From Brachypodius melanocephalos (Eukaryota > Chordata > Aves > Passeriformes > Pycnonotidae): 64,000 nt of DNA. The notes beneath the pieces are model-generated. The model saw only the letters and a list, made by a program, of their open reading frames with translations, did no database searches and was not told the origin of the DNA. Made by a program: the position numbers and the translations under genes. Shown one piece after another: positions 13,466-25,494 of the stretch. How positions within the stretch are numbered: the stretch's first letter is position 1; every line of letters starts with the position of its first letter. Where the stretch lies: the NCBI GenBank assembly GCA_013398615.1, contig VZSR01000520.1, positions 22,589,949-22,653,948 of the forward strand. The letters are read 5' to 3'.

Positions 13466-13615
13466 GAAGAACTGAGAAAGAATTTTATTTCCTTGTGGAT
13501 TAAAACATTATTCATAAAAAATTCTGAGACACGCAATTTGTATGAAGATCATGTGACTTTGAGACAGGGATGAACAATTTAAAACAAATCATTTGGAATA
13601 AATAAAACTTAGATT

Positions 13616-13915
13616 TTATAGAATCTCAGAATGGTGCAGTTTAGGGGGGCCACTGGAGGTCATCTAGTGCAGGGCAGTTCAAGCAGGGCCACGTAGAGCT
13701 GGTTGCCCAGGACCACATCTCCATGGCCTTTGAATATCTCCAAAGAGGAAGAGCCCACAATTTCCTCAAGCAACCTCAGTCATCCTCAGAGTTAAAAAGT
13801 GTTCCTTGACCAGAGAGACTCTCCCTCAGCTTGACAGGGCACAACTGAAAAGACCCTGGCTCTGTCTGCTTCGAACTTTTCAGCCAGGTATTTATAGACA
13901 TTGATAAGATCCCCA
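13616..13915 (-). mobile_element. CR1 LINE, antisense 3' end fragment
   Basis: The copy is inserted in antisense orientation. Reading plus, it opens with ATAGAATCTCAGAATGG (the degraded CR1 terminal repeat), then GTCATCTAGTGCAG, and ends at ATTGATAAGATCCCC. Translated on the minus strand it gives GDLINVYKYLAEK and FSVVPC, the C-terminal block that follows the CR1 reverse-transcriptase domain. So the last roughly 80 codons of ORF2 plus the 3' UTR are present, with stops and frameshifts. The 5' truncation is abrupt at about 13,915. Confidence 0.92.
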
Positions 13916-16900
13916 AAGAAATTAGATAAATTAAATGGAAAAATAATATAGTAATTAAAAAGATAAACACATAACAATTTACTGCTGCATTGAAAACAAA
14001 TTTATGGACTAATTTAATGTTTTTATTTTGTTCTGAAAACTTCCTAGAATATTTTATTGCTTCTAACCCTCCTTCTAACCCTTCTAAATATTCTTCTCCC
14101 ATACTTATAAAATATGGATTACAGTAACAAATCTAATGTCAATGAAGCAGGTTTTGTGCTCTATTTCCCAGCAGAGCATCAAGAAAAGACACTATGCAAT
14201 TGATGCAGTAGAGCAGTCATGTATCATAAAACCAGCTTGTCTGTAATCCTTCCTACCTTAGCACCCCTGGAATGAGACTGAAGTCATCACACTCAGGCTT
14301 CTGTACACTGGCGAGTGCATAGCCCTTCTGAAATCAAGGGTGTCACGTCTCTATTCATTTAGTTCTTTTGTTGGACTTTAAAAAAGGGATTTTAATAGCT
14401 CTTTGAAGATTAAAAAGGAGTAAAACTGGTAAAAAATGTACATTTTAAAACATTTAAATGGGTCATACACTGAGCAAACTGTTCCTAAGTGAATTATGAA
14501 TTTAGCAAATTTTCCTTTCTCCCAAGCCCACGTAGATTCTGTCAGGAATATCCATGAATAGACTTTAAGTAGTTCATTATTTTTAATTTAATTTCAATAC
14601 TTGCAAGGGTGTCATGTACATATATCATCAGACTGCTGCAAATTTACAGGCTGCTTGGAATATTGACTCCTGTCCCATCTCTGAGAGATTAAGACATTTT
14701 TGTTCTTCAAAAGTAGTCTGCCTTGGGCCCTGGAGAACCATCATTTTAGGGGTCCATGTGGACGGAAAGCTCATCTAAAAGTCAAAAGCCTTAGTTTGTC
14801 TACTTTGACTGTTTAAAGCCTATCTTAAATATCTATGGACTATCCTGATACACTCAAAAAATCTAATTTATTGTCTTGGGTTTTGCTGAGGAGCCCTTCT
14901 TCACTAGACTCTCTCCCTCTTTTTATTGTTCCCCTCTATCCATGCCTTTTATTCACATAAAGGCTCACGTTAATTAATTGGGACTCTTTGTCACTGTGGC
15001 ACAGATTGTAGTCAAAATCAGTTTTTCATCCTCCTTAAATGGCTCCCAGCTTTTTACAAAACAGGTATGAGATCCTAGTCTTATCCCTTTATCTATTTGC
15101 AATTCTGATCAGTAGTTATTTGTTTCATCCCTAGGATATCATTCGTCCTGTTAGCACTCCTAAAACATGAATGAAAGAAGAATAAAGGTTAAAGACCTTT
15201 CGGGATGGCTACAAAAGGCAAGCTCTCACCCACATATAGCTATGCATCAGATTATTAAAGAACTTGCTCTCCACTGGTGTTTGTACTCAGACACCAAACT
15301 CTTCGTGAATTTTTACTGAGCAATTACTCAGAGTAGCAAATGCCATTAATGTGAAACTGTGGCTCTCAACTGCAGAACTCATCTAAGTCAGCTGGTGGTC
15401 AAAGTAACGTGGTGAGATCGAAAAATCTCCTACAGTTTTACAGAGATTCTCCAGAAAAAATTCCCTTTCATGTTATTATTCCTCATAATGATTGCGTATT
15501 CTCATAATGTAACAGCTTCTAGAAAGGTAATGTTCTCTGCTTTAACACCTTTCTTTAAAAACAAAACAAAGAAATGATGGGGGGCAGGGGAAAATGCCAG
15601 CTAGAAGTTGTGAAATCTGTTTTGTGGTGGAGTACATTGTTGGATAAACCCCTGTGCATGTGGTATTGTTACAGTGCCTATTATTTATTCTGTAGAAACT
15701 AGCAGCACTGTATTTACAAAATATATAGTTATGGACTTTGGAACATTTATTTACTTGGATGTCCATAATGGATCTGAATAAACTGCTGTGTAAGCACGCA
15801 TTCAAGCGTTTTAAAAAAATGCATATTGTTTACTTCATTGACCATACACAAAACCATGATGGAAGCACTATTGTTTAGCCAATACTGTTTTGAGGCCATG
15901 CCAGACTAATAAGTGAATAGGCATTCATAAGTGTTTCTAAAACATATATCATTTACCTGGTATTAGGAGTGTAGCTTTTCAGAAGTGCTCTAAAGTGTAC
16001 ATTACTAATGTATTTTCCCAATAGTGATTATAGTTAAACACTTGGGATTTTTTTTTTTTATCTTTAAGAAAAAAGTACCTCTGAAAGTGCCTTGAAAATT
16101 TTTAAAGCTTTACTGTGAATGCAAAAATAGGAACTGCTGTATCCAATAAGATGAATGTTGTTGTTATTACTATTAAGAGCAATAGTACAGTAGTGTTTAG
16201 AGGCTGCAGGTGATATTAGGGTCCACTCTGGTATGCACTGTGCAAATATGCAGTTGCAGTACTTGCAGTTTTTGAGCTGATCTTTACAAGTGCTATTTAG
16301 CTAACTGACTTTCCTAGCACAAAGAGCTTTGGTCTACCTATCTGCTTATATTCACAACAGAAAAGATGTTGATTCTTAAACATTTTTAAGAATCCATTTA
16401 AAACATGCTAGCTTAATCTCTGATGTAGGTTTACATTATTAATTTTGCAGTAATATATGTAAAGATGAGCATAATTTCTCCTCAAGAAATTAGTCTTACC
16501 CTGAAGAAGAAAAATAATTGCAGTATATTCATATTCTGATATACTAAAATAGCTTATTATTTACTGAAATTAATTAAGTGTTGATCAGATGGTGGCATTT
16601 TCTCATGTTTTCTTATCACTAGAACCTTCAATCTAAATGGTTTTTTTGCTCTGGCCCAATGTAAGCATACTAGAATATTGTTGTTTGGACTTACAAGTGT
16701 CTTCAATAAGTAGTTCTTAAGCAGTTCTTCAATAAGTGACTCTAGAAATCCCATTGCAAATCTTTTTCTTTTTTCTAATCACAGTTTTTCCTGTTGCACT
16801 TCAGCCTTTGCTTTTACTAGTCACATCAGAAAATCTTTTTTCTTTGGCACTGTGCTTCAGAATGTAAGAAAAATCATCTATGCTCTTGCAGCAACACTTA

Positions 16901-19900
16901 AAACATATCATTTATACCAAAATCTCCAACCGGCCATTTTGCTTGGAGAGTGCTTCAAAACATTCATCCAACATTTTCAAGAGGAAGTCTTTCATATTTA
17001 CTATTGCTCTACTTCTTTGATTCTATAATTGTGTTCTACAAATTTTACCCCCTTTATCTAAAGACAGTTGCAAGTTCACCAAACTCAAATACATTTCACT
17101 TCGTGAAATGTGTGTGTGCAGCTTGTATCAGTTCTGTTAGAGATATGCTGCCACAGGTTATCCATTTTAAACTGATACAGGTTTCTTTTGTGCTCATGAC
17201 ATTTTCTTTGAGAATATAAACCTTTCAGCGTTTGATCCTTATGTTACAATCACAACAACAAAGCAGCACAAAAATAATGTCAATGGATTCATAGCTTAAT
17301 AAACAGAAAACTTTGCATTTCTTTAGTTTACAATTCATGGAAGACAGTAAAGTACACATAGGAGGATGGCAAATATGGTGCTGTTGTTGCTTAAAATTTA
17401 TGGGTCTTTATTTGAATGTTTTATTTATTAGTCATCACCACGAATTGCTACACAAACTAAGCTTCTGAAGAAATGGGCACAGGTATATCAGTAATTCCTT
17501 TTTATCCTTACTGTTAAATGACTGCTCGTTCATGCCAAATGGTTTGGTTATTTTGTGCAATTCCAGGGTAAAACAGCAAGGTAAATATCAGTTACCTTAG
17601 ATTGATTTAATCTGGATTTCTGCATCAGGTTAGAAAATATTTAATTTACAAATATAAAAACACTTACAACTTTGTTTTCTACCAATAGTGTTTGTATAAG
17701 ACAGTTACTAATTTATGCCTTTGCTTGTCCAATAATAAGAACTTCTAAAGGTGCAAAAATGTAACTACAATTCTCCTTGACTGGGCAATTTTTTTTTTAC
17801 TTAAAGGTTGTTGGTCTAGAAGTAAATTTGTTAATTATCCTTGGGAATGGTGAACTTGCCTTATGGGAGGCTTGAGTGATGGCAGAGAGCTTATTGGGGG
17901 TGTCTTGAGAGCCACTTCCTTGACTTCTCCTGTCTTTCTCCAAAGACATCTTGGCAGTGATGAAATACTGGCAGTTTGTGATGATAGTCTTATGAAATGA
18001 AGTTATAGTACACACAGTATGGTTCCTTAGTGTTTTGTTGCTAAGTAGTGCTTGTGCATGTTTAATCCCTTCCTTGAAATTTCCAAAATAGAAAATAGAC
18101 ACCTGGAGGGAAGGAAAACTATTCATCTCCGACCTGAAATATGTTTTCTTACATTGCTAAATAAAGGACTACACAAATTCCCTTATTTACACACCCACAT
18201 TATGCCAACGTACATGTTAACCTTTACAGTTGGCAGAAATTGGGAGACTGGCTGCCAGTTTCTGTTTTGTATAGATTGATGTAATCAAGCATGGCACTGC
18301 AGTATGAAATATGTAACAAATGATGTTAGAGTATATCTCACAAACCTGCAGTGAGCATGAAAGGAGTGTTTCAGAGAGATAGCAAAGGGCTTATCTTGCA
18401 CCTTGCTTTGTCTTACATACCGGGGAGGAACGTGAACAAGCAATTTTGTTTCTGTAGTGGCACAAGAGTCTGCAAATGAGATCTGCAAATAAGTAAAAGA
18501 GATTAGGGAGGAAGAATCCCTAAAAGGGGGAGAATGAGTTATTTTCACATCACATATGTAGATGTGTATTGTACTAGTAGAACTAAAGGAGGGATGATGT
18601 TCCACCCCTGCTGGAACCAGTGGGACAAAATACCACTCAAATGTCTTTAATGGGATGCAGTCCTAAAGACAATTTTCCTCAAGACACTTTATATCCATTC
18701 TAGTATTCTTGCTGCCAGCAAAACAGCTTTACTCCACAGTGCAGATAACTTTTCAGATCTGTCCTTAACACAAGATATTTGAGACAGCCTCTGTTGCTAA
18801 CCTGCTGTAGTGGTGCTAAATTCCAGAGGAAAAGACTCAGCAATCAGTTTAACAAGGTGCTGGCATAAGCACAGTTTCCAGTGCAAAGTAGAAGGAAAGA
18901 ACAGATAATCTTTGAAAGAATAAAGCTGTAGAAAATGGCTTAGAAAGATGGCTTTGCACTACTCAATTTCATTTTGCCACTGGAAAGTATTTTTTCAGTA
19001 GAGGAGGAGAAGAGCTAAGACAAAAATTTGGAAGAAATGTGCATTTTTACTCAACTGAAAGGACAAAAGAAGCCGAGTTTGATACTTGGGAAAAAAACGT
19101 ATTCTTTACATTGACAAAATGGCTGTATGAGAAGCTTTGGAGACTATTAGCTATCAGCTCTGATAGTCTAAAGTTGTACTATCCAAAATATTTTCTCAGG
19201 AACCAGATTTTCAAATCTGAGACATTTGAGAAAGTGAGGAAGCTGAGATTTAAGAGCATTTGTATTTAAAGATGGTCTCACTTGAAAAATTAGTCTACTT
19301 CTTGCTCATATTTTACTGTTTTCTAACAGTGCAAGAGGAACTTCAAGCATGTGGTGTTGTTTCCAGTGAAGTTGCTTCCAGAAAATGTTCTTCCCTGTAT
19401 GATAATTTGTAAGGATGTAAAAGTGAACTTTAAATTTAAAGGTTAGTTTTCCTCTCACTGTGGTTCAAAATGGTCAAATAGCCATTGTGTAAATAGCAAA
19501 AGTTAAATTTGAGTTGGCTATTATTTCCCGTTCAGCTTGTGGCACCATTGCTCTCAGAGGTTTAGGTTTTCAATTTTTTGGCATTTCTAAAATAGTCATG
19601 TTGTGTGACTTGTTCTTGTTTCAGGAAAAGACTGATGCTGTTCTCCCCCTAAGCTGTTTAGTGCAGCATGAGCCTGGAGGAGCAAGCAGAAGACAACAAG
19701 CTTTTGCGATCCATTTTAGAGAGTAGTTGAAATATATTCCCTGAAATTGGCAGCTATGTGCCGGCCCCTTCCATCTGCAGGCACTGGTACAGTTGGCAGT
19801 TTCCACCCTGCAAAATCAATCATGCCCCTTCCAGATTAAAGACCTAAATAATGTTCATGCATTTTAAGAGCATTTTTTAATTTCCTGATATTTATAACAA

Positions 19901-22900
19901 CACTTGGGGAAACTTGACACCGAAATCTGTTTCCCAACTGCATTTGTTTTTCCCTCATGTGTGCACACTGATTTGTTATTGCAAGATTGCTCATCAGTGC
20001 TGGGCTTTTTTTTGTTTTGGGGTTTTGCTTAGTTTTAAGATGAAGGATTAAAGCACTCATTGTGAAAACAAATGTGTGTATATATATTTATATATAAGAT
20101 TAGTTTTTAGAAGCACTGAATCAGTGCTAATGATTTCTTTCAGCTTTCCAATACCATGTTTTCAAAAGTGCCTTAAAATGCTAACTCCAGCTCTTCTTTT
20201 GTTACACACAGCGAGTGAAAAATGAAACTGAAGAAGGAGGTTTTGTGCTGACCTTAGACTAGACATCTGCCAGAGGAGTCACCTAGTACAAACTACAACC
20301 CCATGCTCATAGCTAAAAATGCTTTGGAAAGAAAAGTGCTAAATTGGTTCTGGGCCACTGGATGATTTTCCTCATTGTTATGATCTGCTAGGTATACTTT
20401 GCATCAGCAGTATCATATAGAGTGTTGGGATCAGGTCAGCCTCTTCAAGAGAGGAAAAACCTGTATACCTGAAAAAAGTTTGACCTGTGTAACCAATTCC
20501 AACTAATGGAGAAATTTTAGGATTCAGACTTTCATTGAAAGTTCTTCTTGATGCATTGGTATTCAGCAAATATGCAATAAATATTTGAGTTAATAGCCTG
20601 ATTTATGCAATTTGCACAGAAATTAATTTGAAATATCAGTTGCAAGATTACTTACTCACCTGCTATCTCACTGCTTGAGAATAATCTTTATATTCACTTT
20701 GGTCAGATCCTTTCCTCTCTGGAGAGTACACGTGGTGACTTCCAGATTGATTATCAATTAAACTGGATTTAAAGAACATTTCTTGAATTTATAATTGTCC
20801 TTCTCATGTTGATTTTGGATATTTTCCCCCTAAGTTTAATCCCTAGGCTACTTTTGGTACTTGGCAGCAGTGCCTTATCACCTATGCACTGCATATTTTG
20901 TCCCATTCCACGTGGAATAAATTCTCATGTTTTCTTCAGTGCCAAGTTCTGTTAAGTGATGGTGCATTTGGTTGCTCAAAATAAGCAATTTCTTTCTACT
21001 TGAATGTTTGGTTCAGGTAAGAAGTAAATAGAAATAAATCTGGATGACCTTACATCCATGTAGCCAACTTCTTTAGCTTAATTTGAAGAAAATGGTTTCC
21101 TGTCCTTTGAGAGTATTACTTTATTTTGCTGAAACAATGCTGCATGTTGAGGAGTTCAGGGTTAGACTCCTATTTACCTATGCATTTCAAGCAGTCCTGG
21201 GACTGTGGCAGAGTAAGCTGTAAAAATGTTTCTGAAGCCCTAATTACTCAGGAATATCTGAGGTGTTAATTTGCCTGCTTTAAAATAGGTATATGCAAAT
21301 ACAGGGAGGATTATATATGTCCCAGATGCACTATACCAACTGTGCGTGCACTAGGTTATGTACTTGCCAAACTGAATAATTTTCCTGTGAAGTTGAGAAC
21401 TCTTCTACAACATGATTCATGCCTTTTGGAAGCCTGAGGGTCGGTAGCTCGTGTTTGGACCCGTTCGGTGAGCTGCAATTCTGAAAAATAATGCCGAGTA
21501 TAAATCTTAGAGGGCTTGAATTGTGTATTCATAAAACCTGCATATGTGATAGCTCTATTACATGATTGTTTAAGAAGCAGTGGATGATGTGCTCCGAGAT
21601 TGGCTAGGTGAGATTATATTGTCAGGTCATTAAATGGTACAAAGGAACTTTGTTTTCAAGTACACCTAGGTAAAACTCCAATAATGTCATAGGTGAAAGC
21701 ACAGCTTGTTTTAGTCCGAATTTTGTCTGATTTTTCATTTAATTTTTAGATTGCTATGATTTATTTGCTGCTCTAATGTTTGAGTGCATGTCCTTACATG
21801 GTTGACTACTTTGATACTATTTGGAAAATCACACAACAAAGAATAGGAGAAAATAGTGAAGGATAATTGCCAGTAGTTGATAATTAGCTTCTCTTTGCTC
21901 CATATTTGTTTACATTTTCACCCTTATGACTGTAGGCTACTTCCCGGCCCTGTGTGCACAGACTTAACAAAAATCTTCCATAAGCTAAAATTCTACTGGA
22001 TTTGATGGACTGGGGAAAGGTGAGACTGTATTCCATTAGTCACAGCCTCAAAAGTAGTTGGTATTAGAGGCATGAACTACTAAATTTAGTAAATTATTTC
22101 TAATTATGACAAATTTAGTTATAAAACATGGCTTAGGGTCTTAAGTGAGAAGAGATCAGAGTTTTATCTACCAATTCTCATCTCTCTGGAGGGCAACATA
22201 ATTTTCACTGAAGTAAAACTAAAATTGATTTCTCAAGACAAGCATCATGAGTCAAAATTGACATTTTGGGTCTAATTATAAATACAGAAGCAACCACAAT
22301 GTTGATGAAATCAAATAGAAGTGCTGCAGAAATTGGTGTGTATTTTGTTTTTAGGGTTTTTTTGGGTAACTGTACTTGGGAGTATATGGCAGACTTAATC
22401 CATCTAATCCATCTCTAGGATCTTTGGTAGCATCTTCAGATTTATCTACCTAGTCCTGCTGCTGATCATAAGTGATTGCATCTGGTCAGACCAAAAGTTT
22501 TCTGTACCAAGGAACTGTCTTCAATTTGTTAAAGGGCCATATTGTTTTTAAATTTTTGTGGTCCTTAGTAAGGTTTTGTTTCACTCATTGGTCCAGTCAC
22601 TATCTACCTGCACACTTGTTTATAGGAAGGGTAATCATTACCTTCTTTTAAGAACAGTTTTGCATGTTTCATTCTTTTTGCACTTAAAGGCTCCTCTTCT
22701 ATTATATGTGCCTCAAAGATTACCTTGCAGTGGTGCTGATAAAGATCTTTTCGAGCTTTTAAAAAGCATCCATATAATATTCCCAGTTACACAGCCTATC
22801 TGTTTTACTTTTCCTATTTGTTCTTGGGCCTTTTACTCCTCAAGAAAAACATGTTGTCACTTATAGGCAAAAAAAATAAGCAGTTTTTTAAAAATTATTT

Positions 22901-24601
22901 AAATTATTTTATGTTTTAAGATGTTTTCAGATTTCATTTAAAGCTCTCTAACAGACTGAAAGTTTTTACCTAGTGCTTATTTCTTGGGCTTTAACACAAG
23001 ACAATGAAATACAGGAAGCAAGTAGGGCAGGGGTGAGAGAGAATTGGGGCACCAATTTGTAAATGGTCTTATTTCTGACAGAAATGTTGATAGGTCTTTT
23101 GCCAGCCTTGAGAGCCAGTTGTGGTGGCTCCAGTTGTCTTGCCTGTGCACTTATGAGTGTCTGTCAGTCACTAAGATGATACATTTCTTTATCATGTGTG
23201 TGATTATAAACCATTATTTTGTGAGAGAGGCCCCATGCTTTTCCCAGTGTCTCAGCTGCTCTTTATAAAAGTTCTTCTGTCAAGGAATTCTTCAGACTTG
23301 TACAATAATGTATCAAGGTGGTAAACTCTGACAGCTTCAAAAGCTAGGTTTCATTTCATAAGGGCTTTTAAGCTGTCTTGGATATGTACCTGGCAGACGT
23401 TTCAGTCACTGTCTCTCTACTGTTTTCCTCTTGTTTCTTTCTCACATGCCATGAAAATATTTTCCTTTAAGTATTTACATAGCAACAGTCTTCCATGTGA
23501 TTTTTTTTTTTGTTAAAAACAGCATTTTAATGGGTAATTGAGAAGGAACACTTCCTTTCTCATTAGACACTGAATAATTTGATCTCTGGCTAATGTATTT
23601 GAAAAATAATGTTTCAGTGTGTCATGATAATAACAAAGTATATTTTTTCTTCCACAGGGTTACAGTTGTTTACACATTTTACTATCTCTTGAGTAGTGTG
23701 ATATAAAGTCTTTTTATTGCAGTTTTGTTTGAGAAGAGTTGAGCATGTGAAGGAACTGTCAATCAGCATTTAGTCATACAGTATCTATTTCTGTCCCTGT
23801 TCCTCCTAACACAGAGGGCTATTATAGTCTACATTACAGCACAGGTACTTTGGATACAGATATCCTTGAGGGGCAGGATTTATTATGAAAGCAGAGAATC
23901 AACATAACATGAGACATAGTTTAAATAGCTAAATTTATTTACAAATTCTGAAAGTTGAGTTAAGCAGAGACTGCTTTTACACATTGAATTTTTCTGTCTA
24001 CCAAGACCTTTCTTCTGTTTTATACCTGAATTTCCAAGCAAGGCACTTCGAATGGGACCATCAATAACTTTTATAATTGAAAGTGTTTAAGGAAATTTTG
24101 ATGTTATGTTCTGTGTCTCAAAACCTGAGTCTTTGCCTGGCTGAGGCTTTGCCTTTCAGCTTAGTTTACATACTCCATCTGGCGCAAAGCACTTTAATAT
24201 TTGTGATGTGGTGTGTACTTTGTGTACTCCAATGATATCTACAACCACTGGGAACCGAGTCCTGAGACATCTCCTCCCCTTCCATTCTTGTAATTACAAA
24301 TATTAAATTAAGCACCTAATGCATTCTTTGGAAAAAGGAATTAAGCTGAATAAAAAATTAAACTTATATCTCTATTGTTTTACTTGTGTCTTACCCAGGC
24401 AAAAAAGGAACTAAATGTCTAAAAATTGAATATGTTAATATATATATTCTTAATATATTATTATGACATGTGTAGCCTCATATACACATAAATTCCTACA
24501 CATGGAGGTTTGTATAGGTTTGTATTGGTTAAACAAAGTGGACATTTTCTCTCCCAGTGTGTTTGGTACCTGACTTTCGGACTCTCAACAAAATACTTTA
24601 A
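13916..24601. other. Repeat-poor AT-rich non-coding stretch
   Basis: No interspersed repeat, RNA gene or convincing exon is seen over about 10.7 kb. Short poly-T and AT tracts and one perfect hairpin (16,371-16,394) occur. The longest frame (minus strand, 17,797-18,126, 109 codons) starts just after a CTTCCCTCCAG-like acceptor; it has a Ser/Lys/Thr-rich C-terminal half and no recognised domain. Frames of this length appear several times in the window by chance. Confidence 0.55.
16371..16394. repeat. Perfect inverted repeat, 10 bp arms, 4 nt loop
   Basis: The arms GATTCTTAAA and TTTAAGAATC flank CATT. It could form a hairpin in single strands, but the stem is AT-rich and no transcription unit is evident, so I do not call it a terminator. 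Confidence 0.8.
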
Positions 24602-24638
24602 AACATAACAATAACAATAACAACAACAACAATAATAT
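24602..24638 (+). repeat. Imperfect AAC/AAT trinucleotide array
   Basis: A run of AATAAC and AACAAC units, including four consecutive AAC triplets, grades into AATAAT. It is an A-rich microsatellite with interruptions. Confidence 0.85.
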
Positions 24639-25345
24639 TATCGCAAGTTGTGAATTTTTCTAACAATAATGAGTCTGAGGAATTGGAGAAAAAAGTTTGT
24701 GGAGGTATTCATCGCTAACTTCCTTAAACATGTATGAGTTTGGAGAAAATTACTTTGAATTTTGAGGTGTGTGTAAATGTTATCTTCTGTTTAAGTAATG
24801 CATGACCTTAGTCTGTTGCTTGATCTATTAAAAATGGAATTACTTTAGCAGAAGCAGGTAAATTTATTACCAACCACAAAATTAAGCACCATGCATTCTG
24901 CTATGTATATATACTATTAGTTATGTTGCATCACAGCAGTCAGAAAGGCAACATTTTTCAGATTTCCTTTTGGAGGGTAAAGATAGACACTCAATGAAAA
25001 AGGCAAAATATTACTCATAGGAGAGGAGGTTTAGCCAAGAAGGAATAGCCCTTGTAAAATCTGTCCCTGACTTACTGCAGGTTTACAGCCACCATTTTCC
25101 AAAACACTGATACTATTTTTTTTCCTTCTGCTTTCTATGCATCACTCTTTAGTTCTACTTACTTAAATATTCTCTTTAGAACCGTAAATGCAACTGTAAT
25201 ACAAATTTTCTAACTGTAATAATGATGTGCACCAACTTAATTTTTTTTTTTTAGTCTGGCTATGTTAGCAGTAATGTGCATATACAATATTGTGAAGTCA
25301 AATTTAATTTTTTGTCTTAAAATCAATCTCTTGGCTGCCTTCCAG

Positions 25346-25494
25346 ACTGCCCAGAAGCAGAGTGCCATGAAAGACCAGTGAAGTGCTTGGATTTAAAAAG
25401 CAACCTATGTCTTCCAGAAATCATGATTTCCTGTGCTTCAGAAGATACTGTATGGGGAGACAGCTCTTGCACTCCTCTGCCAAGCTACTGGTAG
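25346..25494 (+). other. Candidate terminal exon: short cysteine-rich frame behind a splice acceptor
   Basis: CTTGGCTGCCTTCCAG is a reasonable splice acceptor ending at 25,345. From the codon that spans it the frame is open for 49 codons to a TAG at 25,492-25,494. The peptide has six cysteines in these 49 residues: it begins DCPEAECHERPVKC, passes through NLCLP and MISC, and ends SSCTPLPSYW. Cysteines spaced like this are typical of small extracellular disulfide-rich modules, and the patch is GC-richer than its surroundings. No start codon, upstream partner exon or known family is recognised. The frame extends only a few codons upstream of the acceptor before a stop. It could be the last coding exon of a secreted protein, or chance. 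Confidence 0.25.

Noticed and set aside
13776..14102. 108-codon minus-strand open frame
   Set aside because: Its C-terminal half is frame-shifted CR1 tail, and the rest is AT-rich chance sequence outside the element.
18285..18605. 106-codon minus-strand open frame
   Set aside because: It has no recognisable domain and its Ser/His/Phe-rich composition follows the local base composition.
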